A DNA stretch of 64,000 bases from Lentibacter sp. (lineage in GTDB: Bacteria; Pseudomonadota; Alphaproteobacteria; Rhodobacterales; Rhodobacteraceae). Positions 50,645 through 60,678 of the stretch are shown piece after piece. The notes beneath the pieces were generated by a model, which did no database searches, was not told where the DNA came from, and was given only the letters and a program-made list of their open reading frames with translations. The stretch spans positions 1 to 64,000 of the forward strand of contig JADGEJ010000014.1 of assembly GCA_016744435.1 (NCBI GenBank), in the 5' to 3' direction. Both the position numbers and the translations under genes were made by a program. How positions within the stretch are numbered: position 1 is the first letter of the stretch; every line of letters begins with the position of its first letter.

Positions 50645-50659
50645 CTAAGATGCCGTTAA
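50645..50659. promoter_or_regulatory. CtrA-box-like site between divergent flgJ and fliK
   Basis: CTAA-GATGCCG-TTAA (TTAA-N7-TTAG on the minus strand) is a 7-of-8 match to the CtrA box, 30 bases from the flgJ start and 69 from the fliK start. Same half-site order as at flagellin and fliF/fliL. Confidence 0.55.
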
Positions 50660-50727
50660 AACGGTAAAGAAGCGGTAACCAGCTTGCGTAATAGTGACAG
50701 CGATCTGGAAGAAATCCCGAGGATGAA

Positions 50728-52404
50728 ATGCTGTCACAAACCTATGTGTTGCCCACTCTCATGCCTGCGCCAAAGGAGGGGCAGGCTCTGCCCGCGCCTG
50801 AATCCGCTTTGTCTGTTGATGGTGCAGAAGAGTTCGCCGCGATGTTTGAAGCTGCCGTTGCTAGCCTCGAGGTTTCCGACTCTGAAGCAAAGTCAAAGGT
50901 GGCTGTCGAAGCAAAGGTTGAAGGCGCCGATGTCGAGTCTGGCAGTGCTGATCCGAAAGAAGCGCAAGCGCCCGAGTTTGACGACGCGACTGACACCGAT
51001 GTGCCAACAATGCTTGTTGCCTCCCCCCACAAGAAAGCCTCTCTCAATCCGGAGAAAACGCCGGAGCAGGCCGCGGATGAGGAAGTTGCAAAAGCCACGG
51101 GGCTTGCAGACGTTGCAGGAGTGCGAGTCGGTGGTGGCTTGATATCATCCAGCCTGATCTCAAGCGGCGCCTTTGTTCAGGAGGCGGTTTCCGGGCGAAT
51201 GGGGCGCCCCATGCCGACAGGAGCTACGCCTTCGGCATTACATTCCCAGCAGACGCAACCTTCGCTGTCAAAAGAGCAACCTGGGCAGCTCGTCACTTTG
51301 CCTCCGGCCGCAGATGCAGAGATGCCTTCGTCGCCTGATACTCTGCGCGCTATGCACGGTCCCATTGGTGCGGAGAGAATTGGTGCGGAGAGAATTCCCT
51401 TGCCAGTCTCCCAAGAGGCTACGGTAACCGCCGTGAAAGCCGCTGTGAAAGCCACCGTGAAAGCCGCTGTGCCGACAAAGCAGGGCAGCCCCGCAGCTGC
51501 AACTTCCACGCCCGAAATGACTGCCAAAATGGAGCAAGTTGCCAGCCAAGCCTTGGCCAAAGGTATGCTGCCAGAACAGCCTTCCTCGCGGATTTTATCC
51601 AAATTTGAGGCTGCAACTGGTCCCAAGCCTGAACAAAGTATCTCGCCTTCTAGTGCCTCGCCTCAAGTGGCAAAGAGCCTGTCAGTATCGGCATCCGAAC
51701 CCTTGCAAACCGGCCAGCCTGCTCCGACGGACGCTCGGCTGCAGAAGCCTGAGATGGCCCAACAAATGCCTCCTCAGAACCAGGCGCAGACCGCTGCTCA
51801 ACAGTTGGTGAGCGGCCAATATGCGCAAGCATTCTCAGGGGCACGAACGGGTACTGAAGCTGGTTTAGGGCAGGCCGAGCTTTCACCGACGCGCAATGCG
51901 CGCGAGGTTTCGGGCCGCGAAGCAGAAGCAGCAGCCGCGCTTGAACCGATGAAACAAGTGGTGCAACAACAAGTTCTGGGCAAGGTCGCCGCAGTCTCGC
52001 AGGCACCGCTCATGGCAGGCGTTCGAGAGGCACTTGAGGCCATCTCGCACAGCACGCAGAACCAGATAGAAATTCGCCTTAACCCCAAGGAGTTGGGTAA
52101 ATTGCGTTTCACGATGGTGCCGCTAGAAGGGCAGATGTTGGTGCAGGTCAGTGCCGAGCGACCCGAAGTTCTGGAGGGGCTGCGGCGGCACATAGAGCTG
52201 CTCTCGGAGGAGTTACGCGCCTTCGGATATGAAGATGCGAAATTTGAGTTTTCACAAGAACAACAGCAAGCGGACAGCCAGCAAACCTCGGGGGAGGAGC
52301 GGGCGCTGCTGGGGGCTTCGCTTGAGCAGGCCGCCAGCGATACGACTGCAGCACAGTCTCGTCAATGGAGCCTATCCTCCGCGCGGCTGGACATCAGAAT
52401 TTGA
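50728..52404 (+). CDS. fliK: Flagellar hook-length control protein FliK
   Basis: A 558-residue secreted ruler that ends hook growth. The long N-terminal part (about 1-420) is low in complexity and rich in Ala, Pro, Gln, Ser and Lys, as in FliK rulers. The C-terminal Flg_hook domain has IRLNPKELGKLRFTMVPLEG, QMLVQVSAERPEVLEGLRRH and FGYEDAKFEF. Two in-frame tandem repeats (51367-51396, 51430-51472) sit in the ruler part and could alter its length. Followed by flgD after 13 bases; acts on FlhB. Confidence 0.92.
   Translation: MLSQTYVLPTLMPAPKEGQALPAPESALSVDGAEEFAAMFEAAVASLEVSDSEAKSKVAVEAKVEGADVESGSADPKEAQAPEFDDATDTDVPTMLVASPHKKASLNPEKTPEQAADEEVAKATGLADVAGVRVGGGLISSSLISSGAFVQEAVSGRMGRPMPTGATPSALHSQQTQPSLSKEQPGQLVTLPPAADAEMPSSPDTLRAMHGPIGAERIGAERIPLPVSQEATVTAVKAAVKATVKAAVPTKQGSPAAATSTPEMTAKMEQVASQALAKGMLPEQPSSRILSKFEAATGPKPEQSISPSSASPQVAKSLSVSASEPLQTGQPAPTDARLQKPEMAQQMPPQNQAQTAAQQLVSGQYAQAFSGARTGTEAGLGQAELSPTRNAREVSGREAEAAAALEPMKQVVQQQVLGKVAAVSQAPLMAGVREALEAISHSTQNQIEIRLNPKELGKLRFTMVPLEGQMLVQVSAERPEVLEGLRRHIELLSEELRAFGYEDAKFEFSQEQQQADSQQTSGEERALLGASLEQAASDTTAAQSRQWSLSSARLDIRI
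51367..51472 (+). repeat. In-frame tandem repeats in fliK
   Basis: A 15-bp unit (GGTGCGGAGAGAATT) occurs twice at 51367-51396, encoding the duplicated GAERI. A 12-bp unit (near GTGAAAGCCGCT) occurs about 3.5 times at 51430-51472, encoding AVKAAVKATVKAAV. Both keep the frame, so copy change would alter ruler length without disrupting the protein. Confidence 0.8.
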
Positions 52405-52417
52405 AGGATTTTAGACC

Positions 52418-53077
52418 ATGACAACGATACTCCCAACAAGCACGGCAACCACTGCAACCACGGCCGCGACGACGGTTCAGAGCACGACAACCCTGAATTC
52501 CGACTTTGAGACATTCCTGAAAATGTTGACGGCGCAGATGGAAAATCAGGATCCTTTGAACCCAATTGACAGCTCGGAATATGCCTCACAACTGGCTGCG
52601 TTCTCATCGGTTGAGCAACAGGTTTTGACCAATGATTTGCTCACGGCCTTGACTGCGCAAATGAACACTTCAAGCCTAGCGGAGCTTTCTAGCTGGGTCG
52701 GGATGGAAGCGCGCAGTTCTGCAGGGGTCGTCTTTGATGGTGCGCCTGAAACGCTCCACCCGTTGCCAGCGGCACTGGCTGATGAGGCCTATCTGGTCGT
52801 CTATGACAAGGACGGCGTCGAGGTGCAGCGCCAAGAGATCGCGCTGGATGGTGAGGAGGTTGAATGGGCTGGCGTTGCCAGCAATGGTGCGCCTCTCGAC
52901 AACGGAACATATTACTTCGAAGTCGAGAATTATGCCAACGGATCGGTTCTAGGCTCGACGCCAGTTGAAAGCTATCAGGCGATCGAGGAAGCCCAGATGA
53001 TTGATGGTCAGGTCGTTCTGATCCTGCAGGGTGGGCAGCCGATCTTCCCGACCAACGTTACAGCGTTACGCGACTAG
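52418..53077 (+). CDS. flgD: Flagellar hook cap/scaffold protein FlgD
   Basis: A 219-residue protein that caps the growing hook. The N-terminal DFETFLKMLTAQMENQDPLN and DSSEYASQLAAFSSVEQQVL are diagnostic, after a Thr/Ala-rich export region. The C-terminal half contains FlgD Tudor/FlgD-Ig-like strands (residues about 95-200, PLDNGTYYFEVENYANG). Second gene of fliK-flgD. Converges on the YjbF gene two bases later. Confidence 0.95.
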   Translation: MTTILPTSTATTATTAATTVQSTTTLNSDFETFLKMLTAQMENQDPLNPIDSSEYASQLAAFSSVEQQVLTNDLLTALTAQMNTSSLAELSSWVGMEARSSAGVVFDGAPETLHPLPAALADEAYLVVYDKDGVEVQRQEIALDGEEVEWAGVASNGAPLDNGTYYFEVENYANGSVLGSTPVESYQAIEEAQMIDGQVVLILQGGQPIFPTNVTALRD

Positions 53078-53105
53078 AATCAGTTCAAGCGAACTGCTTG
53101 CGTAA
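53066..53105. terminator. Stem-loop between convergent flgD and yjbF-like genes
   Basis: Inner stem CAGTTC-AAGC-GAACTG (53081-53096) is enclosed by TTACGC/GCGTAA (53066-53071 and 53100-53105). It covers both stop codons and is the only separation between the two operons, so a bidirectional terminator is likely. No clear T-tract. Confidence 0.4.
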
Positions 53106-53766
53106 ATATGTAACCATTCTGCGGACCGACCCATTGGCGCGATTGCAGCGCGTAGCCTGAAGGGCTCACCTGATAGGTGTTTTCAAAAGTTTGTTCGCCA
53201 GCGTCAGCGTGGCAAGTCTCGACAACGGTTGTCACGTGGCTGCGCACTTCACCAATCGCGATTGTCTGCGAGCCGGAGACTTTTGTGTTGCATGAAAATG
53301 CGGCCTCAACTGTTTGGTTTTCACCATCAAGAAAGCGCAGAGTGCGCTGGGTTGCGCCGCTGCGACGGGCGCTAACCGTGGGCTGAGACAATGATACGTC
53401 GGCTGACATCAGATCAAAGCCAAGACCGCGAGTTGCCGTAATAACACCGCGGGTTGTGATGAGCGTACGCCGGTCAGCCGAAGCCCAGGTGCGATAGTTT
53501 TTGTTGGCACCAACCTGAGCCAGCATGGCAAAGCTGTCTCGGTTCTCCACAACTGCGATGGTCAGGGGCCTGTCTGTTTTCTGAAGGGCTCCGCTGATCG
53601 CGGCAGCCAAATCAGGCTTCTGATCTGTGCCTGCTGGCGCGCCACGGTTGGTTTTGAGTTTGCCCTTGGTGATCGCTTTCACGATATTGCCTTGATCGGG
53701 TTGGTTGCCGCAGCCCGTTACAAGGGCAAGCGAGGCTACAGCCAAGGCAGTGAGTATGGTTTTCAT
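53080..53766 (-). CDS. YjbF-family lipoprotein
   Basis: A 228-residue lipoprotein with signal peptide and lipobox (ALVTGCGNQ). The mature part is beta-rich with ENRDSFAMLAQVGANKNYRT and FDLMSADVSLSQPT, as in YjbF/GfcB (group 4 capsule) proteins. These are encoded beside YjbH-type outer-membrane proteins and linked to exopolysaccharide export. It overlaps the YjbH gene stop by four bases, so the pair form one operon. No YjbE or YjbG partner was seen. Confidence 0.82.
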   Translation of the reverse strand: MKTILTALAVASLALVTGCGNQPDQGNIVKAITKGKLKTNRGAPAGTDQKPDLAAAISGALQKTDRPLTIAVVENRDSFAMLAQVGANKNYRTWASADRRTLITTRGVITATRGLGFDLMSADVSLSQPTVSARRSGATQRTLRFLDGENQTVEAAFSCNTKVSGSQTIAIGEVRSHVTTVVETCHADAGEQTFENTYQVSPSGYALQSRQWVGPQNGYIFTQAVRLN

Positions 53767-55874
53767 CGCCAGAATTTCCCCCAGGTTTTCGCCATATCAG
53801 CGCCGTGCGTTTCGCGTATGCTCTCGTACAAGCGGCCATCAACATTTAGCCGCGCGCCGCCGTCACGAGCGAGCGACTGGATGGTGGTTTTCGTGCTTCG
53901 CTTGGTGGCGTTCCCGAGGGCCCAGCTCATTGGCATCGTGATGCGGATGCCCTTGTCAAACGAGCCTTCGCCAAAGCTCGCGGTCGAGAGCGTGGTCTTG
54001 GTGGCGTAGGCGCCGACGCGCCAGCCGTTGCCAAACTCGCGATCAAGTGAAAGCGTTGCTCCGAAGTCGCCCGCCAGATAGCGGCCAACATCAACTTGCG
54101 TGTGGAAGCCATTGCCAAGGTCATAGTAGGCTGAAACATGGCCTGTCGCGACTTTGTAGTCTTGCAGACCAAAGCGCTGGTCAAAGTTACGCTGGGCGAC
54201 ATAGTTCACTTCCGCGCCAATAGCGAGGCGGCTGTTCACGGGCTTCCAGAGCAGCTCGCCCGAAACACCAGCATACATTTGCTCGAGGTAACCAAAGGTC
54301 ACGCGGCTGTAGAGGTTGTCGCCGTGGCGGCCAAATTTGGCAATTGTCAGATGGTCAATTTTGGGGCCCGCGCCAACCGCATATTTGCGCGCATCCGAGC
54401 GCACGGCATGGGCTGGATCAACAGCCACAACACCTGAACGGTTGGGGGAAAGCCCGTCGAGGTTGCCGCCGAGTTTGTATGTCAATGCGCCGGAGGCCAC
54501 CCAGCCAGGCGCTATGTGGTAGTCGCCTTCAAGGTTGAGCAAAAGATCGGCCCGCACGGGGCTGTCTGGGTCAAATACCGACAGTTGCAAGCTGGGGCCA
54601 AACTGCCAGCTCAGCCGTGGGTATGTGCCGTCTAGTTGCTCAAGGTTGCGCACGTCAGAGCCGCCGGAAAACTTTGCGCGCTGCAAAATGGCATCGGCAG
54701 AGGCGTTCTCAAGGTTTTCCAAGTCAGACCGCTTGACCGTGACCGAGCCCGCAGGCATGCCGTTGTTTGAGTGCGTGACAGTCAGCGTTTCAACCGAGGG
54801 CGGAAGCGCCCGGCTCAAGCGGCGCATGCTGCGGCCGGTGGTTTGGCTTTCGATGTCAAACTTGTCGCTGCGGATCAGAATTTCGGCGGAATTTGCATCA
54901 AGGCGCATCGCTTCGAGCACAATGCCGTCGCGCGCCAAGGCTTTCGCAACGCCCTGCCTGATCTGCGGTTTCGCCGTCTGGTCAAGCGTCCAGCCCAGAT
55001 CACCACGGTCTTTCATGCTGCGCAGCGCCACGGCCACTGGGGCTGTGTCATTGCCGCCTACGACGGGCGAAGACTTGGCATTCAGCGCAACCGAGACATA
55101 AACACCCAGCTCGCTGCCGTACATGTAGTTAGCGCCGACTTGAACGTTGTTGTTGAAGTTATATTTGAGGCCAAAGTTCCACGGTGATTTGTGGGAAAAC
55201 ACATTCTGAGTTGTTTCGCGCGTGTAGGCGTCTGACGAATACTCAACAGCGAAACTGAGCTTGTCATTGTGCTGATAGCTGAGCCCGCCAAAGGCCGCGA
55301 CGGGGCCGCGGAACCATTTGTCGACGTTCGGCAAGCCGCCGCCGCCAAGAAGTGTCGTCGGGCGTGTGCCTGTTGAGGCGAAGCTATTGTGGCTGCCCAA
55401 ACGGCCCCAGCCGAGGCCACCTGTCAGGCGAAGCTTGTTGCCCAGTGACTTGGTCGCAACGACATATTCGCCGCCATAAAGCCCGGTTCCGAGCAAGTCG
55501 CGCAGGCCAACGGCAACAGCCGGGCGGTACTTGCCTTCCTTGAGCAGGCTGTAGTGCAAATCAAAGCTGCGGTCGTAGTAGGCCGAAAGCGCATAGGACG
55601 GAACATTTTTGAAACCCCGAATGGCCGAATACCGGAAGGTGCCCGTAAGGCGTGGCGTCAGCTGGAACGACAGCGAGGTTTTTGTCGTACCGCCGAAGTG
55701 GGACACCGTTGTCGAGAGCTGCGCATCAGGCGCCACTTCTGCAGTTGGCATGTCGATAAGCCCGCTGGGCAATCCGTACATGTTGAGTGAACGGGTTGTG
55801 AGCCTCTCGGTGCTGGCAACCGAAGGCACGACGAGCCCGAGTGCTACCAGTGAGGTGGTCAGAGATTTGCGCAT
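53763..55874 (-). CDS. YjbH-domain outer-membrane protein
   Basis: A 703-residue protein with a signal peptide (MRKSLTTSLVALGLVVPSVAS). The mature N-terminal half is a predicted beta barrel with GLPSGLIDMPTAEVAPDAQL, typical of the YjbH/GfcD family. A periplasmic linker (about residues 270-400) is followed by a second barrel-like half (RFGLQDYKVATGHVSAYYDL). YjbH proteins act in exopolysaccharide secretion or modification. ATG 55874 gives a clean signal peptide; the frame to 55946 has none. A possible -10 (TATACAAT at 55915-55908) lies upstream. Confidence 0.85.
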   Translation of the reverse strand: MRKSLTTSLVALGLVVPSVASTERLTTRSLNMYGLPSGLIDMPTAEVAPDAQLSTTVSHFGGTTKTSLSFQLTPRLTGTFRYSAIRGFKNVPSYALSAYYDRSFDLHYSLLKEGKYRPAVAVGLRDLLGTGLYGGEYVVATKSLGNKLRLTGGLGWGRLGSHNSFASTGTRPTTLLGGGGLPNVDKWFRGPVAAFGGLSYQHNDKLSFAVEYSSDAYTRETTQNVFSHKSPWNFGLKYNFNNNVQVGANYMYGSELGVYVSVALNAKSSPVVGGNDTAPVAVALRSMKDRGDLGWTLDQTAKPQIRQGVAKALARDGIVLEAMRLDANSAEILIRSDKFDIESQTTGRSMRRLSRALPPSVETLTVTHSNNGMPAGSVTVKRSDLENLENASADAILQRAKFSGGSDVRNLEQLDGTYPRLSWQFGPSLQLSVFDPDSPVRADLLLNLEGDYHIAPGWVASGALTYKLGGNLDGLSPNRSGVVAVDPAHAVRSDARKYAVGAGPKIDHLTIAKFGRHGDNLYSRVTFGYLEQMYAGVSGELLWKPVNSRLAIGAEVNYVAQRNFDQRFGLQDYKVATGHVSAYYDLGNGFHTQVDVGRYLAGDFGATLSLDREFGNGWRVGAYATKTTLSTASFGEGSFDKGIRITMPMSWALGNATKRSTKTTIQSLARDGGARLNVDGRLYESIRETHGADMAKTWGKFWR

Positions 55875-55984
55875 AGTTCCCAGCCTTTGCCTGTTGCCGC
55901 AGAGCATATTGTATAATTTGCAGCGAGAACAGCCGCAGTTTCTCACAGGTTAACGCCTGCTGCAATTCGGCCTCAGGGGGCCAA

Positions 55985-57523
55985 TCAGGGGGCCAGAAGG
56001 AAGATTGCCGCAGTGGCTGCAAGTGCCCCCACAACCCCAGAAATAATGATTGTAAATAGTGGCTTAGATTTCTCCATCGGCCCTTCTTCAAGGACTTGCC
56101 GGATCAGCGCTTTTTCAACCAATCCCGGCAACCGCGGCCCAAACCGTGCCAGAACGCGCAGAGTTTTTGCAGCGTCGGTTACCAGCGCTTTCGGTCCGAT
56201 AGATTGTTTGATGTAGTCCTCAACGATCGGCTGGGCGACATCCCAGATGTTGAGTTGCGGACTCAGCGAGCGCGCAACGCCTTCCACAACAACCATGGTG
56301 CGCTGCAGCAAGATCAGCTCGGTGCGTGTCTCCATGCCGAAACGCTCGGTGACTTCAAAAAGATAGCTCAGCAGTTTGCCCATGGAGATGCGGGTCGCGT
56401 CCATGCCGAAGATCGGCTCGCCAACGGCGCGCAACGCGCGGGCAAAGGCGTCAACGTCTTGGTCAGCGGGCACATACCCTGCCTCAAAGTGCACTTCGGC
56501 AACGCGCTGGTAGTCGCGCTTGATGAAGCCAAACAAGATCTCGGCATAAACCCGGCGGGTGTATTCGTCGATATGGCCCATGATGCCAAAGTCAAAGGCA
56601 ATGATGTCACCGTTGGGGGCAACTTTAAGGTTGCCTTGGTGCATATCGGCGTGGAAAAATCCGTCGCGCAGCGCGTGGCTGAGGAAAAGTTGCAGCACGC
56701 GCGCGCCCAGCACATTGCGGTCGTGGCTCGCGGCGTCGATGGCGGCGTTGTCGCCAAGCGGCACGCCCTCCGCCCAGCTCATCGTCATCACACGACGGCC
56801 TGACAGCTCCCAGTTTATGCTGGGCAGGGCAAACCCTTCGTCGTTTTGGGTGTTGGCGGCAAACTCACTCGCCGAGGCGCTTTCAAGCCGTAGGTCAAGC
56901 TCGCCTTGCACGACGCCTTGGAAGTGCCCGATCACGTCTGTCGGCTTCAGGCGGCGCGAGGCGGGGCTGAAAAACTCGATGAAATTTGCCGCAAAGAAAA
57001 ACGCATCAATGTCGCGCTGAAAGGCGCGCTCAATGCCGGGACGGAGGATTTTGACGGCAACTTGCTCGCCCGTTTCGCGCAGCGTGGCCTTATGGACTTG
57101 CGCGATTGAGGCAGCAGCAACGGGCTCGCTGAACGCAGAGAAAAAGCTGGCGACGGGTTGGCCGAGCTCGTCTTCAACCGTGCGGCGCGCGTCGTCCATG
57201 CTGAAGGCTGGCAGCTTGTCTTGCAAAACACGTAGCTGCGTCGCCATTTCGTCGCCGACAAGGTCAGGGCGGGTGCTGAGCACTTGGCCAAACTTGATAT
57301 AGGCAGGCCCGAGCGCCGAAAGTGCTCGGGTTGGCGCGGGCAGAGCAGGGTCGCCCTTTTTGCCGAGCCACTGGAACGGCCAAACAAGCGTGCGCGCCAG
57401 AATGCGAAGGCCGCGAGGCGCATCAAAAGCGTCCAAGATCACAGGCATGGCACCCGTGCGCTCAAGCGTGGCGCCCGTGCGAACTAGTCGGATTATGTTG
57501 TGCGGGCCTCTCAAATTTTCCAA
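55985..57523 (-). CDS. ubiB: Ubiquinone biosynthesis ABC1-family protein UbiB
   Basis: A 512-residue atypical kinase/ATPase needed for ubiquinone synthesis. It shows the KxGQ-type motif [16 protein letters not shown], the Lys strand AVKILRPG, catalytic-loop [11 protein letters not shown] and DFGIMG (DFG) of the ABC1/UbiB fold. C-terminal spans ([20 protein letters not shown]) anchor it in the membrane. It follows ubiE with a 13-base overlap. Two copies of TCAGGGGGCCA (55973-55995) straddle its stop. Confidence 0.95.
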   Translation of the reverse strand: MENLRGPHNIIRLVRTGATLERTGAMPVILDAFDAPRGLRILARTLVWPFQWLGKKGDPALPAPTRALSALGPAYIKFGQVLSTRPDLVGDEMATQLRVLQDKLPAFSMDDARRTVEDELGQPVASFFSAFSEPVAAASIAQVHKATLRETGEQVAVKILRPGIERAFQRDIDAFFFAANFIEFFSPASRRLKPTDVIGHFQGVVQGELDLRLESASASEFAANTQNDEGFALPSINWELSGRRVMTMSWAEGVPLGDNAAIDAASHDRNVLGARVLQLFLSHALRDGFFHADMHQGNLKVAPNGDIIAFDFGIMGHIDEYTRRVYAEILFGFIKRDYQRVAEVHFEAGYVPADQDVDAFARALRAVGEPIFGMDATRISMGKLLSYLFEVTERFGMETRTELILLQRTMVVVEGVARSLSPQLNIWDVAQPIVEDYIKQSIGPKALVTDAAKTLRVLARFGPRLPGLVEKALIRQVLEEGPMEKSKPLFTIIISGVVGALAATAAIFLLAP

Positions 57524-58254
57524 CCCGAGTGCAGCGCCACGATACCCATCGACAGGTTGCGATATTTGGCGTTTTCAAAGCCGGCTTTGCGAACCATGCC
57601 AAGAAATGTCTCTTGGTCAGGGAAGCGGCGGATCGACTCGACGAGATATTGGTAGCTGTCTCTGTCATTCGCGATCATCTGGCCAAGCCGTGGGATGACG
57701 TTGAACGAGTAGATATCATAGGCTTTTTGCAGCAGCTCATTGGGCACCTGAGTAAATTCAAGAACCATGAGGCGGCCACCAGGCCTGAGCACGCGGTAGG
57801 CTTCATTCAGCGCATCTTGCGGGCGGGTCACGTTTCTGATGCCAAGCGAAATGGTGTAAACGTCAAAGCTGTTGTCGGGGAAGGGCAGCGCCATCGCGTC
57901 GCCAACGACCCAGTCAAGGCTGCTAGCCAGCTTGGCAGCTTCAGCGCGCTTGCGCCCTTCGACAAGCATCGGCTCGGTAATGTCGCAGACAACGGCGTCG
58001 GCTTGGCCTGCGCGCTCGATAAACTTGAACGCAATGTCGCCCGTGCCACCCGCCACATCAAGCAAGCGCTGGCCTGCGCGTGGTGCCAGCCAATCCATCA
58101 TCGCTTCTTTCCAGATGCGGTGAATGCCGAGGCTCATCGCGTCGTTCATCACGTCATATTTGCTCGCAACCGCGCCAAAGACGCCCTGAACGCGCCCTGC
58201 TTTTTCGTGTTCGGGGACGGTTTCAAAACCGAAGTGTGTTGTTTTCTCTGACAT
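57511..58254 (-). CDS. ubiE: Ubiquinone/menaquinone C-methyltransferase UbiE
   Basis: A 247-residue SAM-dependent methyltransferase for ubiquinone ring C-methylation. Marks are [38 protein letters not shown], motif [15 protein letters not shown] and the family signature [14 protein letters not shown]. First gene of ubiE-ubiB. Divergent from a membrane-protein gene 84 bases away. Confidence 0.97.
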   Translation of the reverse strand: MSEKTTHFGFETVPEHEKAGRVQGVFGAVASKYDVMNDAMSLGIHRIWKEAMMDWLAPRAGQRLLDVAGGTGDIAFKFIERAGQADAVVCDITEPMLVEGRKRAEAAKLASSLDWVVGDAMALPFPDNSFDVYTISLGIRNVTRPQDALNEAYRVLRPGGRLMVLEFTQVPNELLQKAYDIYSFNVIPRLGQMIANDRDSYQYLVESIRRFPDQETFLGMVRKAGFENAKYRNLSMGIVALHSGWKI

Positions 58255-58338
58255 TGCCTTGCCTTTGGGCTATCCGAGCCTCTTTATAGACCTCATGTTG
58301 ACGAATACAATCCGAGCAAATTGTAGCAGGTATCGCGT

Positions 58339-58983
58339 GTGAAACTTTGGCAGGTTACTCTATGTTTTTTGGCAAGTTTAACCGCGATGATCGCGTTTAA
58401 AGTTGCCAGTCGACTGGAGGTTTTCGAAACGCCGGAATTCTTCGTAAAATTGGCTTCATGGCTCACTGGCATCTTTCTGCTCTTAGTTCTGTTGCTTCTG
58501 GCGGAGAAAACTTGGTCGTCTCTCGGCTTGGCGAATGTTGGAGAAGAGCAGTTGTCTCTCGATAAAGACGGCCTCTATACCAGCCAGATGCGCTTCCGCC
58601 GAACAATAGGGTACGGCTCTTGTGCAATGGCCGTTCTCTTCTTGTATTCAGGGTTTGGAACTTGGTTCGCCCTATCTGGCGTCGGAGTGCGACTTCTATT
58701 CGTGTTTGGCGGCCTGATTTTTCTTTGGGGCGGAATCTTCTGGCTGATCTATAGAATTGCATACGACGGTTCGGTCATCACGGTGACAACGCTTTTGCTG
58801 TCAAAGAAAACGCACGAATGGAAACACATTGAACGCACATCACGCAGTCTTACCGATGACGGAACATATCTTCACTTCGCGAAGTCGGGAAAAGGGTTTA
58901 TTTCCGAATTCGCCATTGGCAGCGATGAAGTACTGTCTTACGCGCAGGAGCGTCTAAACCATGCCCGAACTCCCCGAAGTTGA
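58339..58983 (+). CDS. Hypothetical membrane protein
   Basis: A 214-residue protein with spans at about residues 5-20, 36-56, 92-112 and 116-137, and a C-terminal cytoplasmic domain (about 140-214) that resembles a PH-like or bPH-type fold in length but shows no clear signature. GTG start at 58339. It overlaps mutM by 23 bases and lies where mutM usually abuts ubiE, so it is an insertion in that conserved row. Base use is more AT-rich than in its neighbours. Confidence 0.6.
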   Translation: MKLWQVTLCFLASLTAMIAFKVASRLEVFETPEFFVKLASWLTGIFLLLVLLLLAEKTWSSLGLANVGEEQLSLDKDGLYTSQMRFRRTIGYGSCAMAVLFLYSGFGTWFALSGVGVRLLFVFGGLIFLWGGIFWLIYRIAYDGSVITVTTLLLSKKTHEWKHIERTSRSLTDDGTYLHFAKSGKGFISEFAIGSDEVLSYAQERLNHARTPRS

Positions 58984-59812
58984 AACCGTGATGCGCGGGT
59001 TGGCCCCGTCAATGGAAGGCGCTGTCATCGCCTCGGCTGACGTGCACCGCCCCGACTTGCGCTGGCCATTTCCCGAGAACATGGCGCAGCGGCTGGCAGG
59101 GCGCAAAGTGCTCAGGCTTCGGCGGCGTTCCAAGTATATCCTTGTTGACCTCGACAGCGAAGAATCACTGCTCATCCACTTGGGCATGTCGGGCCGTATG
59201 ACTGTGTCTGGAGACCCGCTGGGGCAGTTTGTACGCGATCATCCGCCGCTTGAAAAGCATGACCACGTGATCATCAACATGGCGGGTGGCGCGCGCATTG
59301 CGTTCAATGATCCGCGACGTTTTGGCGCGATGGATTTACTCGACACTAACACCGCCGAGCAGCATCCGCTCTTGGCCAAGCTCGGGCCTGAGCCACTGGG
59401 CAATGGCTTTAACGAAGACTACCTGATCAGCGCCTTTGAGGGCCGCCGCAGCCCGATAAAGTCAGCGTTGCTTGATCAGCGTATCATCGCGGGGCTGGGC
59501 AACATATATGTCTGCGAAGTGCTTCATAAGACAGGCATTTCGCCGACGCGTCTTGCTGGGCAAATCGCTAAGCCGCGCGTGGCCACACTGGTTCCTGCTG
59601 TGCGTGAGGTGCTTGAGGCCGCGATCAAAGCGGGCGGCTCAAGCCTCAAAGACTTCCGCCAAGCCAGCGGCGAGTTGGGCTATTTCCAGCACAGCTTTGC
59701 CACCTATGACAGGGAAGGCGCGCCTTGCCAAAACCAAGCCTGCGACGGAACGATCAAACGCATCGTGCAGTCGGGCCGCTCAACTTTCTATTGCCCGAAG
59801 TGTCAAAGATAA
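58961..59812 (+). CDS. mutM: Formamidopyrimidine-DNA glycosylase MutM (Fpg)
   Basis: A 283-residue base-excision repair enzyme that removes 8-oxoguanine. The catalytic Pro and Glu are at the N-terminus ([14 protein letters not shown]). The helix-hairpin-helix region is [19 protein letters not shown] and the C-terminal zinc finger has Cys in CQNQAC and CPKC. Start at ATG 58961, required for the Pro2 nucleophile. Conserved neighbour of ubiE and the enoyl-CoA hydratase. Confidence 0.97.
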   Translation: MPELPEVETVMRGLAPSMEGAVIASADVHRPDLRWPFPENMAQRLAGRKVLRLRRRSKYILVDLDSEESLLIHLGMSGRMTVSGDPLGQFVRDHPPLEKHDHVIINMAGGARIAFNDPRRFGAMDLLDTNTAEQHPLLAKLGPEPLGNGFNEDYLISAFEGRRSPIKSALLDQRIIAGLGNIYVCEVLHKTGISPTRLAGQIAKPRVATLVPAVREVLEAAIKAGGSSLKDFRQASGELGYFQHSFATYDREGAPCQNQACDGTIKRIVQSGRSTFYCPKCQR

Positions 59813-59878
59813 CTTGAACCGCCGCGCAGGGGTGATATTCACGCAAGTCTGAGTGAAACAAGCGAAAGCAATTATCAC

Positions 59879-60655
59879 ATGGCCTTTGAAGCGATCATCG
59901 TTGACGTTGAAGATCACGTAGCCCTCATCCGTCTTAACCGCCCCGACGCCCTTAATGCGCTGAACGGTCAGCTGCTCAAAGAGCTCGCGCAGGCAATGAC
60001 GGATGCCCAGAAAAACGACAAGGTGCGCTGCATCGTTTTGACAGGCAGCGAAAAGGCGTTCGCCGCTGGCGCTGACATCAAGATGATGAGCGAGAAGAGC
60101 TTTACAGATGTTTTCACAGAAAACCTCTTCTGTGACGAGATCGAAGCTGTTGCGCGCGTGCGCAAGCCGATCATCGCGGCTGTTTCAGGCTACGCGCTGG
60201 GCGGTGGCTGCGAGTTGGCAATGCTCTGTGACTTCATCATCGCGTCTGACACCGCCAAGTTCGGCCAGCCCGAGATCAACCTTGGCGTTATGGCGGGCAT
60301 CGGCGGCACACAGCGGCTGACCCGCGCCATAGGCAAAGCCAAAGCGATGGATATGAACCTGACAGGCCGCTTTATGGACGCCGAAGAAGCCGAGCGCGCG
60401 GGGCTCGTGAGCCGTGTTGTGCCGTGCAAAAAGCTGATGGACGAAGCCATGGGCGCGGCTGCCAAAATCGCTGAAAAGTCGATGATCACAGCGATGGCCG
60501 TCAAAGAAAGCGTCAACCGCTCGTTTGAAACAACGCTGCAAGAAGGGCTGCTGTTTGAGCGCCGCGTCTTCCACTCGCTGTTTGCGACGGAAGACCAGAA
60601 AGAAGGCATGGCGGCTTTCACTGAAAAGCGCGAACCGCAGTTCCGCGACCGTTAG
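59879..60655 (+). CDS. Enoyl-CoA hydratase (crotonase)
   Basis: A 258-residue short-chain enoyl-CoA hydratase. It has the oxyanion hole [10 protein letters not shown] and [14 protein letters not shown], and the two catalytic glutamates in GGGCELA and [11 protein letters not shown], followed by [18 protein letters not shown]. It is the ech gene that, in Rhodobacterales, lies between mutM and rpsT-dnaA. Here rpsT and dnaA do not follow. Confidence 0.93.
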   Translation: MAFEAIIVDVEDHVALIRLNRPDALNALNGQLLKELAQAMTDAQKNDKVRCIVLTGSEKAFAAGADIKMMSEKSFTDVFTENLFCDEIEAVARVRKPIIAAVSGYALGGGCELAMLCDFIIASDTAKFGQPEINLGVMAGIGGTQRLTRAIGKAKAMDMNLTGRFMDAEEAERAGLVSRVVPCKKLMDEAMGAAAKIAEKSMITAMAVKESVNRSFETTLQEGLLFERRVFHSLFATEDQKEGMAAFTEKREPQFRDR

Positions 60656-60678
60656 TCGCAATCATTGAAGGTAGAGGC

